DNA of 64,000 nt. Origin: Nostoc sp. LEGE 06077 (lineage in GTDB: Bacteria > Cyanobacteriota > Cyanobacteriia > Cyanobacteriales > Nostocaceae). Positions 18,523 through 26,903 of this stretch are shown in pieces; the stretch's first letter is position 1, and each line of letters starts with the position of its first letter. Made by a program: the position numbers and the translations under genes. The notes under the pieces are model-generated. The model did no database searches. It was given only the letters and a program-made list of their open reading frames with translations, and was not told where the DNA came from. Location of the stretch: NCBI RefSeq assembly GCF_015207705.1, contig NZ_JADEWI010000007.1:124001-188000 (forward strand). The letters are read 5' to 3'.

Positions 18523-19602
18523 ATGGCGCTTGTACCATTGCGGCTGCTCTTGGATCACGCGGCTGAGAACAGTTACGGCATCCCAGCTTTCAACGTTAAC
18601 AATTTGGAGCAGATTCAGGCAATCCTGAAGGCTGCTGCCGAGACAGATAGCCCCGTAATTTTGCAAGCTTCTCGTGGCGCTCGTAATTATGCAGGTGAAA
18701 ACTTCCTCCGCCACCTGATCTTGGCTGCGGTAGAAACCTATCCTGAGATTCCCATCGTCATGCACCAGGATCATGGTAATGCTCCTTCTACCTGCTACTC
18801 AGCAATCAAGAACAACTTCACCAGCGTCATGATGGATGGTTCCTTGGAAGCTGACGCTAAAACCCCTGCCAGCTTTGAGTACAACGTTAAAGTTACTAGC
18901 GAAGTTGTCAATGTAGCTCATGCTTTGGGCGTAAGTGTAGAAGGCGAACTTGGTTGCTTGGGTTCTCTAGAAACTGGCGCAGGTGAAGCTGAAGATGGAC
19001 ACGGTTTTGAAGGTACTCTTGACCATTCTCAACTGTTAACCGACCCCGATGAAGCTGTTAGCTTTGTAGAAGCAACCCAAGTAGATGCTTTGGCTGTAGC
19101 TATCGGTACAAGCCACGGTGCTTACAAGTTTACCCGCAAACCAACTGGCGAAATTTTGGCAATCAGCCGCATTGAAGAAATTCACCGTCGTCTACCTAAC
19201 ACCCACTTGGTAATGCACGGTTCTTCTTCCGTACCCGAAGATTTAATTGCTTTGATTAACGAGTACGGTGGTGCGATTCCTGAAACCTACGGTGTACCTG
19301 TAGAAGAAATCCAAAAAGGTATCAAGAGCGGTGTTCGTAAAGTGAACATCGACACCGACAACCGTTTGGCTATCACGGCTGCTGTGCGCGAAGCTTTAGC
19401 AAAAAATCCCAAGGAATTTGACCCCCGTCACTTCCTCAAGCCTTCTATTACATATATGCAGAAGGTTTGTGCAGAACGCTATGTACAATTCGGTACTGCT
19501 GGTAACGCAAGCAAGATTAAACAAGTTTCTCTAGAAACTTTTGCTGCTAAATATGCTAAAGGTGAATTGAACGCTATCAGCAAGGCTGCTGCTAAGGTTT
19601 AA
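18523..19602 (+). CDS. fba: Class II fructose-bisphosphate aldolase
   Basis: The 359-residue protein matches Calvin-cycle-type class II aldolases. Zinc and substrate motifs include [38 protein letters not shown] and [12 protein letters not shown]. It interconverts fructose-1,6-bisphosphate with triose phosphates, and sedoheptulose-1,7-bisphosphate in the Calvin cycle, in the cytosol. Codon use is that of a highly expressed gene, with an ideal AGGAGG site. The terminator directly downstream shows a monocistronic unit. Confidence 0.97.
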   Translation: MALVPLRLLLDHAAENSYGIPAFNVNNLEQIQAILKAAAETDSPVILQASRGARNYAGENFLRHLILAAVETYPEIPIVMHQDHGNAPSTCYSAIKNNFTSVMMDGSLEADAKTPASFEYNVKVTSEVVNVAHALGVSVEGELGCLGSLETGAGEAEDGHGFEGTLDHSQLLTDPDEAVSFVEATQVDALAVAIGTSHGAYKFTRKPTGEILAISRIEEIHRRLPNTHLVMHGSSSVPEDLIALINEYGGAIPETYGVPVEEIQKGIKSGVRKVNIDTDNRLAITAAVREALAKNPKEFDPRHFLKPSITYMQKVCAERYVQFGTAGNASKIKQVSLETFAAKYAKGELNAISKAAAKV

Positions 19603-19671
19603 TTTAGCTAAAAATTTATAGGGGATACTTTTGTGTTTCCTTAAACTGAGGGTTTTAATATTAAAAATAAA

Positions 19672-19701
19672 CCGGGAAACATAACAGTTTCTCGGTTTTT
19701 T
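19672..19701 (+). terminator. Intrinsic terminator of the aldolase gene
   Basis: CCGGGAAAC (19672-19680) pairs with GTTTCTCGG (19687-19695), nine pairs including one G-T, followed by six T. Confidence 0.85.
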
Positions 19702-19716
19702 GTTGAAATTAGAATA

Positions 19717-19744
19717 GGTGATAGGTTATAGGTGACAGGCGACA
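19717..19744. repeat. Heptanucleotide repeat (STRR), four units
   Basis: Four consecutive 7-base units GGTGATA, GGTTATA, GGTGACA, GGCGACA follow the aldolase terminator. The rest of the spacer to 19925 carries a GGAGACGCTGCGCGAATG-like dispersed cyanobacterial repeat near 19840 and no gene. Confidence 0.7.
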
Positions 19745-19925
19745 GATTGAAAAGTCTTGTGCTGTCTCAACAGATGCAGTAAAACAAATAACGAACCACA
19801 GAGGCGCATACTTCGACTTACCTGGACTTCTCCTGACGGAGACGCTGCGCGAATGCTCGGTACAAGTCGCTCAGTAACCAGAGGTTACGGAGGAATGAGA
19901 GGTTGAGAGAATTTTTGCTTGAGTT

Positions 19926-20159
19926 CTAAGACATTTGCTCTACTAAAGTCCTTTCAATCTCTTCTGCTATTTCTGAAACTGTTGAGTCAAAGACAATTAC
20001 ATGGTTGGCTGTGGGTAATAATCGCTGAAGAATTTGTCTATAAGCGTCTGCATCATGGCGACGATGAAATCTAGCTACTACCATTCGTTGCATATTTGGT
20101 AGTTGTCGAATAATACACCAAGGATGACTATTTGATTTTGGCTTTGAGGTTGGTATCAT
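19926..20159 (-). CDS. Conserved-looking small protein of unknown function
   Basis: The 77-residue protein has a compact, non-repetitive sequence with HPWCIIRQLPNMQRMVVARF, RRHDADAYRQILQRLLP and VIVFD. This alternation of strands and helices looks like a small alpha/beta domain similar to short cyanobacterial proteins of unknown function. The start codon at 20159 has no strong ribosome binding site. It is divergent from the HTH gene at 20334. No function can be assigned. Confidence 0.6.
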   Translation of the reverse strand: MIPTSKPKSNSHPWCIIRQLPNMQRMVVARFHRRHDADAYRQILQRLLPTANHVIVFDSTVSEIAEEIERTLVEQMS

Positions 20160-20261
20160 AGGTCAATACTGTCCCACTTTGTGGGATGTGTTAGAAATGG
20201 CGATCGCTCTCAAGTTTTCCAGGCAAGACGAGCGATCGCTTTTGATGTGTTTACTTCAAAA

Positions 20262-20312
20262 ATCGAGATTTCGATTTTTGAGGCTGAAACTATTAAAAAT
20301 CGAAATCTCGAT
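20262..20312. promoter_or_regulatory. Paired palindromic sites before the HTH gene (candidate operator)
   Basis: A perfect 18-bp inverted repeat (20262-20279 and 20295-20312) is separated by 15 bases. Each arm is itself nearly palindromic, of the form ATCGA-N4-TCGAT. The right arm ends 21 bases before the GTG start of the HTH gene. This is what a pair of operators for an autoregulated dimeric repressor, or a long stem-loop in the leader, would look like. Confidence 0.6.
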
Positions 20313-20333
20313 ACTGTCAAGTCAGGATGATGT

Positions 20334-20540
20334 GTGTTTAAATTGCGAATTAAAGAACTTGCTGCGGTGCGGGGTTGGACACTCAAGGAAGTATCTGAGC
20401 GTTCTGAACTTCCCTACAGCACTGTTGCAACTTACGCAAATTCTCCAGGAATGGCAATGGTTAATTTAATTTCTGTACTAAAGCTGGCGCGTGTCTTTGG
20501 CGTATCGATTGAAGATTTGATAGAACTGGTGGAAGACTAG
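20334..20540 (+). CDS. Small Cro/CI-type helix-turn-helix regulator
   Basis: The 68-residue protein is a single XRE-like HTH domain: RIKELAAVRGWTLKEVSERS (helices 1-2) and LPYSTVATYANSP (recognition helix), then VLKLARVFGVSIEDLIEL. The GTG start at 20334 is preceded by AGGA six bases upstream. It sits between a pair of perfect palindromes and two small accessory genes, so it may regulate itself and neighbours. No toxin partner is directly adjacent. Confidence 0.85.
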   Translation: MFKLRIKELAAVRGWTLKEVSERSELPYSTVATYANSPGMAMVNLISVLKLARVFGVSIEDLIELVED

Positions 20541-20624
20541 GTAATTAATATCAAAAATATTTGATATATATACATTCATTACCAACTATTAACAATAGCT
20601 ATAAGCAAAAAAAAGGAGAAAGAC

Positions 20625-20909
20625 ATGAGGATAACAGTCAATGAAAGTATTAGTCTTGCAAAAGTAATTGAACCAGCTTTTGATGGTACAGATATTTATC
20701 TAGATGAAACTGTTCTAGATTATTTAGAACAACAAGATAGGTTGAATAAACTGGAAAATATGCAATTTTTTGTTGAACTCTCTTTAAAGGCATGGTCAAT
20801 TTCAGGTGAACCTCCAGTGGGAACTCCTGGAACAATTGCATCATTAATTTTTTATGTTAGCGGCTCATTAAAGGAAAATGAACTTGGGATAATTTGTACT
20901 TTGCCTTGA
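20625..20909 (+). CDS. Hypothetical 94-residue protein
   Basis: The ATG at 20625 follows a clear AAAGGAGAAAGAC ribosome binding site, so translation is likely. The protein begins MRITVNESISLAKVIEPAFD and has an acidic middle (DIYLDETVLDYLEQQDRLNKLENM), with no signal peptide and no family that I recognise. It lies 84 bases downstream of the HTH gene, on the same strand, in a small AT-rich accessory patch. Codon use is more AT-rich than that of the flanking metabolic genes. Confidence 0.6.
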   Translation: MRITVNESISLAKVIEPAFDGTDIYLDETVLDYLEQQDRLNKLENMQFFVELSLKAWSISGEPPVGTPGTIASLIFYVSGSLKENELGIICTLP

Positions 20910-21094
20910 AGCATAGCTAATTATACTGCGATCAAATCCCTCACGTCATAGGTGATAAGCTCACCCGACCGTTGATGATTGCCATCATACGGCTAAAATC
21001 TATTGTTAAACTAGAAACAACTGCGATCGCATATTTCAAATACCACAATCATGGTGTAGATATACGCCATCAAAAGTAAATAATGAGGTATATA

Positions 21095-21295
21095 ATGCAA
21101 CATACAAAAACCAGACAAGCATTACTCCAAGCTATTTATGAAGAACTAGAACAAGCTTATGAAGACACTTTAGAAGATGTTTTAGAGTTACTAAAAATTC
21201 GTAAAATTGAAGATGAAGAGGATATTCAAGATATTGCTGTGGCAAAAAATGATACTACTATCTCTTGGGAAGAATATCAGCAAGAGAGTGCATGA
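21095..21295 (+). CDS. Antitoxin of a RelE/ParE-type toxin-antitoxin pair
   Basis: The 66-residue acidic protein (start ATG 21095, GAGG six bases upstream; an ATG at 21083 is in frame) has a helical, Glu-rich sequence with EELEQAYEDTLEDVLELLKIRK and ends SWEEYQQESA, typical of the C-terminal toxin-wrapping segment of small antitoxins. Its stop codon overlaps the toxin start in ATGA. The DNA-binding class (for example Phd- or AbrB-like) cannot be read with confidence. Confidence 0.75.
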   Translation: MQHTKTRQALLQAIYEELEQAYEDTLEDVLELLKIRKIEDEEDIQDIAVAKNDTTISWEEYQQESA

Positions 21296-21555
21296 TTTAT
21301 CAAATAGAAATTACAACTAGGGCGGCTAAACAATTAAAAAAGCTGACTGAAGATATAAAAATTTCCATAGAAGAGAAAATTCAAGAGTTGTCAAACAATC
21401 CCCGCCCTAATGGAGTAGTGAAGCTAGAAGGCGAGGAAGATAATTATCGTGTTCGTGTAGGTAAGTATCGGATTTTATACGAAATAAAAGATGAACTATT
21501 AATAGTTAAAGTTGTTAAGGTTGGTCATCGTAGAGATGTTTATCGCCGCGAATAA
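21292..21555 (+). CDS. RelE/ParE superfamily toxin
   Basis: The 87-residue protein has the RelE/ParE fold signature: YQIEITTRAAKQLKKLTEDI, then KLEGEEDNYRVRVGKYRILYEI, then VVKVGHRRDVYRRE. The basic residues in VGHRRDVYRR correspond to the mRNA-cleaving end of RelE proteins. It starts at the ATG that overlaps the antitoxin stop, a usual translational coupling. Expected target is ribosome-bound mRNA; a gyrase-poisoning ParE role is less likely but not excluded. Confidence 0.88.
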   Translation: MIYQIEITTRAAKQLKKLTEDIKISIEEKIQELSNNPRPNGVVKLEGEEDNYRVRVGKYRILYEIKDELLIVKVVKVGHRRDVYRRE

Positions 21556-21786
21556 AGCTAATTAATTTTATTTAATAGTATTAACTGTTTCTTAATACTC
21601 AGTGCGATGTTGACGACCAGCCGGTATGTGTCTACGCATCTTTACCCTAACCACCCCATCATTCTAAAAATTTTTGGACAATTACAATTGAAATGAAGTA
21701 TTGATGCTATTTTGGTGGTGCGCCAGGGTAAATATAACGGGTAATTAGCTCAATCTCAGACTCTCAACAAAGTTGATGGTGTTGCA

Positions 21787-24282
21787 GTGGTCGGAATAGT
21801 TATTGTTTCTCATAGTAAACAATTGGCTCTGGGTGTGCAGGAACTCGCGGCACAAATGGTTCAGGGCAAAGTTGCCATTGCGGTGGCGGCGGGGATTGAA
21901 GATGCAGAAAATCCCTTGGGTACAGATGCGCTGAAGATTTATGAGGCGATCGCATCTGTATTTAGCGATGATGGTGTATTAGTGTTGATGGATCTCGGTA
22001 GTGCCGTTATGAATGCAGAAATGGCTGTCGAATTCCTACCAGAAGCACATCAAGAAAAAGTATATCTTTGTGAAGCCCCACTAGTAGAAGGTGCGATCGC
22101 CGCCGCTGTTGCAGCCGCCATAGGTAAGAATATTCAGCAGGTAATGGCGGAAGCTAGGGGAGCATTAAGCGCCAAAGCCACGCAATTAGGTATACCTAAC
22201 CTGACAGCAGATGTTAATAGTCATATCCAACCAAAAACCAGCGCAGCTTATCCTAGTAGAGAAATTCGGCTGACTGTGAGCAATCGTTTAGGTTTACACG
22301 CGCGTCCGGCGGCGCAGTTTGTCGCCACCGCCGCCAGATTTCAATCTCAAATTCAGGTGCAGAATTTAACGAGAAATAGCTCAGTTGTCCGAGGTGACAG
22401 TATTAACCAAGTCACAACTTTAGGCGTACGTCAAGGACATGAACTCTTAATTACTGCAACTGGTGTTGATGCGGATGCAGCACTTGCCACGTTACAAAGC
22501 TTATTCGCGAATAACTTTGGTGAAGATAATACTGCTGTTGTGTCTCCACCAACAATACAGCAACCCGTAACTCCGGCAACTCATGGCGAACTTTCAGGAA
22601 TTGCGGCTTCTCCAGGAGTGGCGATCGCACCTGTCATTCATTATCAACCTGCTCCGGTAACTGTGACACAATATCATGTAGATGACCCGGAGCGAGAATG
22701 GCAACGTTTACAGTCAGCAATTCACACGGCGCAACAAGAAATTCAAACTATTTTTTCCCAAGCATCTTTGCAAATAGGTGACACAGAAGCGGCAATTTTT
22801 GATGCTCATTTACTATTTTTAGAAGACCCCGTGTTGTTGGAAACTGTGCAGCAGCGCATTATGGAACATCACCTCAATGCAGAAGCCGCTTGGCAAGCCG
22901 TGGTGGAGGAAGTTGCAAGTTCTTACCGCACCTTAGAAGACGCGTATTTGCGAGAACGAGTTGAAGATGTTGTCGATATAGGGCAAAGGGTACTGCGACT
23001 GTTGGCGGGAAATGCTGCTAGTAGTTTGTATCTGGCTGAACCAGCGATTATAGTCGCCACAGACTTGACACCATCAGATACAGCCGCATTAGATCCTCGC
23101 AAGGTACTCGGTATTTGTACAGTATCGGGAAGTGCTACATCTCACAGTGCGATTATTGCGCGGACATTGGGAATTCCCGCCGTTTTGGGAGTGAATCCCG
23201 AAGTGTTGCGGTTAGAAGATGGTACATTGATGGGGCTGGATGGTGAAAGCGGTAAAGCTTGGGTAGAACCAGAAGCAGATATTCTCACGACATTGGAAAC
23301 TAAACGGGAAGCTTGGCAAACGGCTAAACAAGAAGCACTCACCAAGGCGCATCAACCAGCAATTACCCGTGATGGCAAACAGATAAATATCCTCGCCAAT
23401 ATTGGTAGCATTGCAGATGTACAAGCGGCGGTAGCGGGTGGTGCTGAAGGTGTGGGATTGTTGCGGACTGAGTTTTTATATTTAGATAGAACTACAGATC
23501 CGACTGAAGAAGAACAACTGACAGTTTATCAAGCGATCGCCGAAGTTTTAGATAACCGTCCCTTAATTATTCGCACTCTTGATGTCGGTGGTGACAAACC
23601 ATTACCTTATTTGCGAGTCGGCCTTCACGAAGCTAACCCCTTCCTTGGCTGGCGGGGGATACGTTTTTGTTTAGATCATCCAGAATTATTTAAAACTCAG
23701 TTGCGGGCAATTTTACGCGCCAGTGCAGAACATAATATTAAAGTGATGTTCCCGATGATTGCGACTGTCACAGAAGTACGTGCAGCTAAAGCAATATTAG
23801 GTGAAGTACAAACCGAACTGCGACAAGCAGGAATCGCCTTTGATGAAAATCTGCCAGTGGGTGTCATGATTGAAGTTCCCGCAGCTGTCGCCATAGCTGA
23901 TCAATTAGCGGCGGAAGTCAGCTTTTTCAGTATCGGGACGAATGATTTAAGTCAGTATGTCATGGCAGGCGATCGCAATAACCCCAGAGTAGCTTATTTA
24001 GCCGATGCCTTACACCCTGCCGTATTGCGAATGATCCAACAAACTGTACAAGCTGCTCACACCGCCGGAATTTGGGTAGGATTATGTGGAGAATTAGCAG
24101 CAGACCCTTCAGCCGCAGCGATTTTATTAGGTTTGGGGTTAGATGAATTGAGCGTCAATCCCCAAGCTATCGGGATAATTAAACAGGCGATCGCCAAATT
24201 AACTGTAACTCAAGCAGAGGCGATCGCCACCACCGCATTACAATTAGAGTCAGCAAATGATGTGAGAGCTTTGGTGCAGTGA
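21787..24282 (+). CDS. DhaM-HPr-EI fusion phosphotransferase
   Basis: The 831-residue protein combines three phosphotransfer modules. They are an EIIA-Man-like DhaM domain (1-130, His9 in IVSHSKQLALGV), HPr (about 158-245, His171 in GLHARPAAQF) and enzyme I (about 265-831, His453 in SATSHSAIIAR, with GGAEGVGLLRTEFLY and SIGTNDLSQY for PEP binding). Such fusions pass phosphate from PEP to the ADP of the dihydroxyacetone kinase subunit DhaL. No dhaK or dhaL gene is within the window, nor any sugar PTS gene. The HPr lacks the usual regulatory-serine context. All three active histidines are present. The start is GTG at 21787. Confidence 0.9.
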   Translation: MVGIVIVSHSKQLALGVQELAAQMVQGKVAIAVAAGIEDAENPLGTDALKIYEAIASVFSDDGVLVLMDLGSAVMNAEMAVEFLPEAHQEKVYLCEAPLVEGAIAAAVAAAIGKNIQQVMAEARGALSAKATQLGIPNLTADVNSHIQPKTSAAYPSREIRLTVSNRLGLHARPAAQFVATAARFQSQIQVQNLTRNSSVVRGDSINQVTTLGVRQGHELLITATGVDADAALATLQSLFANNFGEDNTAVVSPPTIQQPVTPATHGELSGIAASPGVAIAPVIHYQPAPVTVTQYHVDDPEREWQRLQSAIHTAQQEIQTIFSQASLQIGDTEAAIFDAHLLFLEDPVLLETVQQRIMEHHLNAEAAWQAVVEEVASSYRTLEDAYLRERVEDVVDIGQRVLRLLAGNAASSLYLAEPAIIVATDLTPSDTAALDPRKVLGICTVSGSATSHSAIIARTLGIPAVLGVNPEVLRLEDGTLMGLDGESGKAWVEPEADILTTLETKREAWQTAKQEALTKAHQPAITRDGKQINILANIGSIADVQAAVAGGAEGVGLLRTEFLYLDRTTDPTEEEQLTVYQAIAEVLDNRPLIIRTLDVGGDKPLPYLRVGLHEANPFLGWRGIRFCLDHPELFKTQLRAILRASAEHNIKVMFPMIATVTEVRAAKAILGEVQTELRQAGIAFDENLPVGVMIEVPAAVAIADQLAAEVSFFSIGTNDLSQYVMAGDRNNPRVAYLADALHPAVLRMIQQTVQAAHTAGIWVGLCGELAADPSAAAILLGLGLDELSVNPQAIGIIKQAIAKLTVTQAEAIATTALQLESANDVRALVQ

Positions 24283-24386
24283 AAGGCTTGGAAGAAGATT
24301 TTTTATTGTTTGGGTGTGAATCGGTCGAGCGATCGCACAACTGGGATAAAATTCCCAGCACCATAGATAATATGATGCTTGTTGAC

Positions 24387-25484
24387 CTACTGATTAGCCG
24401 CTATCTCTCGAATATTAACAGGCACAAACCCAGCTTGGGCGATCGCTCTTTGTCCTTGTTCAGTCAGCAACAGTTTGGCGTATGTTTCCCCAACTTGTTG
24501 TTCTTGACCTTGGTTTTGCTTAATCATGACAAATAATTTGGTAGTTAGGGGATAAGTACCATTCTTGATCACTACTGTATTCAGTTGATTGCGTTGTCGC
24601 GGACACTGATTTGACTGCACAACTGGTTCACGGTAGAGAGATACTAACTGTTCTGAAGTTACCCCCAAAGGTAATAGCTTCACACCACATTGATTGATTA
24701 CCCCTCTAGCAGAAGCGTAATACACACCACCAGGAGTTGTTTTGATCTGGCGTAATGCTTCTGTAGTGGAGTAAACATACTCAACTTGAGAACTCAAATT
24801 TTGCTTATCTGCTGGCTTATCAGGGAATAACAGGGTGTCTGCATTTTCAGGAGATTGGGACAAAGGAACAATTGGTAAGTCTTTTCCGCCTACTTGCTTC
24901 CAGTTAGTAATTTGTCCCAGATAAATTTTTTGTAATTGTTCAACAGTTAAGCCGGGAATTTGCAACTCTGGGTTAACTACTATTGCAACTCCATCCATCC
25001 CTACTTGTCGTTGCTCAATTGTTAAACCTTGTTGTGTTGCTTGAGCTTGTTCTGCATCTGTTAAAGGACGGGATGACTGAGTAAAGTCTAATTTCCCAGC
25101 CAGCAACATTCTAATTCCTGCGCCCGAACCAGGACTACCATCTGTAGGATTAACGTAGAGCAGTTGAAATTCTGGACGAGTATTTTGAATCTGTGAATCT
25201 ACTAATTGTCTAATCGATGCCCAAGCTGTACTTCCACCATAATTGAATGCACCAATTGGCATATCATTAACCTGGGCAAAAGTTGAACCAGTAGGAGTAC
25301 TGACAGTTGCGGGATTCTCACTAGAGACAGAAATCTGACGATTACCAACAAATAAGCGTGGTCTCAGCCATAACCACAGCCCGCCAATCAGTACAATTGT
25401 AATTACTTCGCCAATGATCAGCCCTCTGATCATCTGAATAGCGTCTGTGCTGAGTGAAACAGCTTTTCTATTACTGTTGCTCAT
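24387..25484 (-). CDS. PstS-like phosphate-binding family protein, membrane anchored
   Basis: The 365-residue protein has an N-terminal membrane span (about 19-41) rather than a lipobox. A type II periplasmic-binding-protein domain follows, with INYGG-like GAFNYGGSTAW, GSGAGIRMLLAGKLDFTQSSRPL, VGMDGVAIVVNPE and YLGQITNWKQVGG, all typical of PstS/SphX proteins. No pst transporter genes are adjacent, so it may act as an orphan sensor or scavenger. It is divergent from the Ser/Thr kinase gene, with only 105 bases between them. Confidence 0.85.
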   Translation of the reverse strand: MSNSNRKAVSLSTDAIQMIRGLIIGEVITIVLIGGLWLWLRPRLFVGNRQISVSSENPATVSTPTGSTFAQVNDMPIGAFNYGGSTAWASIRQLVDSQIQNTRPEFQLLYVNPTDGSPGSGAGIRMLLAGKLDFTQSSRPLTDAEQAQATQQGLTIEQRQVGMDGVAIVVNPELQIPGLTVEQLQKIYLGQITNWKQVGGKDLPIVPLSQSPENADTLLFPDKPADKQNLSSQVEYVYSTTEALRQIKTTPGGVYYASARGVINQCGVKLLPLGVTSEQLVSLYREPVVQSNQCPRQRNQLNTVVIKNGTYPLTTKLFVMIKQNQGQEQQVGETYAKLLLTEQGQRAIAQAGFVPVNIREIAANQ

Positions 25485-25589
25485 TAGATTGAATTTTATT
25501 CAGCGTCTTTAATAAAGAATATATATTAAAACTATAAGTAAATACCTTTACGTGATATTACGGGAAACAACCGTCAGGTACATCGTACC

Positions 25590-26711
25590 ATGTTAATGAA
25601 GTTACTCAGTGAACGTTACCAGGTTGTGCAAGTTTTAAGTCAGGGAATATTTTGTAAAACCTACATGGCTGAAGACACACATCTGCCAAATCGTCCCACC
25701 TGCGTTGTCAAGCATTTTTTACCAAGTAACGAAGTTTCTATTCCCATAGAACTCCGCCGACGGCTATTTAATCGAGAAACACAAGCTCTGCAAAAACTCG
25801 GCGACTATGATTTAGTTCCTCATTTATTGACGTATTTTGAAGATGACCAAGAATTCTACTTGGTGCAACAATTTATTCCAGGGCATACTTTAAGTACCGA
25901 ACTTCAACCTGGTTACTGTTGGTCACAAAGCAAAGTTATTCAACTCCTACAAGAAGTTTTAGAAATTCTCCATTTTGTCCATAGTCATGGGTTGATACAT
26001 CGAGATGTCAAACCCAGCAATATTATGCGACGCATCCCAGACAATCGCTTAGTTTTGATTGATTTTGGTGCTGTTAAACCAATTTTGACGCAATTGGTCA
26101 AAGATCAAAAAAATTTAGTGCCTATTGAACAATCTACAATTGCGATCGGTACACCAGGATATATGCCTAGTGAACAACAACGTGGCAGACCAAGACCTAA
26201 TAGTGATATCTATGCTTTAGGGATAATTGCCATTCAAGCATTAACAGGGGTACATCCAACACAATTACCAGAAAACCGCAAAACAGGTGAAATTGTTTGG
26301 CAACATTTAGCTAATGTGAATGTTGAGTTAGCGGCGGTAATTAATAAAATGGTGTGTTATCACTTTCACGACCGATATAAATCCGCCAAGGAAGTATTAG
26401 CAGCGCTGTTACCTCATATCAATAATCAAGATGCTACGCTGTTGTCAACATTTCCCTCACAAAATACTTTATCTGCATATAACTCCCACTCGGTTTTTAA
26501 CAGTACAATATCAGCGCCGCTTTTAGAAAAACAAATAAGCACTACTGAAACTTCTGTTATTCCAAAAAAATCTCCTTTACTACTTGGATTGGTCATTGGT
26601 GTGGTTTCTGGTTTAATTTTGATGGTTGTGAGTTATTGGTCTTTGCAGATAATTTCACCCGAACCGGAAATTCAAAATGCCTTACCCACACCACGAGGCA
26701 TTAATCATTAA
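25590..26711 (+). CDS. Hanks-type serine/threonine protein kinase with C-terminal membrane span
   Basis: The 373-residue protein has a kinase domain (about 8-275). A Lys is present in CVVKHFLP, the catalytic loop is HRDVKPSNIM, the metal-binding DFG is DFGAVKP, and APE corresponds to TPGYMPSEQQRG. One membrane helix (PLLLGLVIGVVSGLILMVV, about 333-355) is near the C terminus and only a short tail lies beyond it, so the kinase faces the cytoplasm with no sizeable external sensor. The gene is divergent from the PstS-like gene, suggesting a functional link that is not proven. Confidence 0.93.
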   Translation: MLMKLLSERYQVVQVLSQGIFCKTYMAEDTHLPNRPTCVVKHFLPSNEVSIPIELRRRLFNRETQALQKLGDYDLVPHLLTYFEDDQEFYLVQQFIPGHTLSTELQPGYCWSQSKVIQLLQEVLEILHFVHSHGLIHRDVKPSNIMRRIPDNRLVLIDFGAVKPILTQLVKDQKNLVPIEQSTIAIGTPGYMPSEQQRGRPRPNSDIYALGIIAIQALTGVHPTQLPENRKTGEIVWQHLANVNVELAAVINKMVCYHFHDRYKSAKEVLAALLPHINNQDATLLSTFPSQNTLSAYNSHSVFNSTISAPLLEKQISTTETSVIPKKSPLLLGLVIGVVSGLILMVVSYWSLQIISPEPEIQNALPTPRGINH

Positions 26712-26745
26712 TTTTGAGTAAATTCAACACACAAAAATTCAGTAG

Positions 26746-26886
26746 TTAAGAACCAAAATTTTGCATTATTTGTGATTGATTAGAGTTTGGCTGAGTGCTA
26801 TCTCGGTGAATTAAAAATGCCACAATTGCCAGTACAGCTAAATTAATCGCTAAAATTCCCATAGCACTCCATACCCAAATTTTCAT
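26746..26886 (-). CDS. 46-residue single-span membrane protein downstream of crtR
   Basis: This short gene was read directly from the sequence. The ATG at 26884-26886 has a strong GGAGG ribosome binding site six bases upstream. The product starts MKIWVWSAMGILAINLAVLA and continues IVAFLIHRDS, giving one membrane helix, a short basic/polar tail and a TAA at 26746-26748. It begins 17 bases after the crtR stop codon on the same strand, so co-transcription is likely. No family was recognised. The ideal ribosome binding site and clean membrane helix make it more convincing than a chance frame. Confidence 0.6.
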   Translation of the reverse strand: MKIWVWSAMGILAINLAVLAIVAFLIHRDSTQPNSNQSQIMQNFGS

Positions 26887-26903
26887 GTCAGCCTCCGAAT
26901 TTT

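Noticed and set aside
20172-20186. A short hairpin TCCCAC-TTT-GTGGGA
   Set aside because: Only six base pairs; not significant alone, although it lies between the divergent small genes.
20910-21082. Possible remnant of a Uma2-like gene before the toxin-antitoxin pair
   Set aside because: A few suggestive words only; no consistent frame or family motif could be followed.
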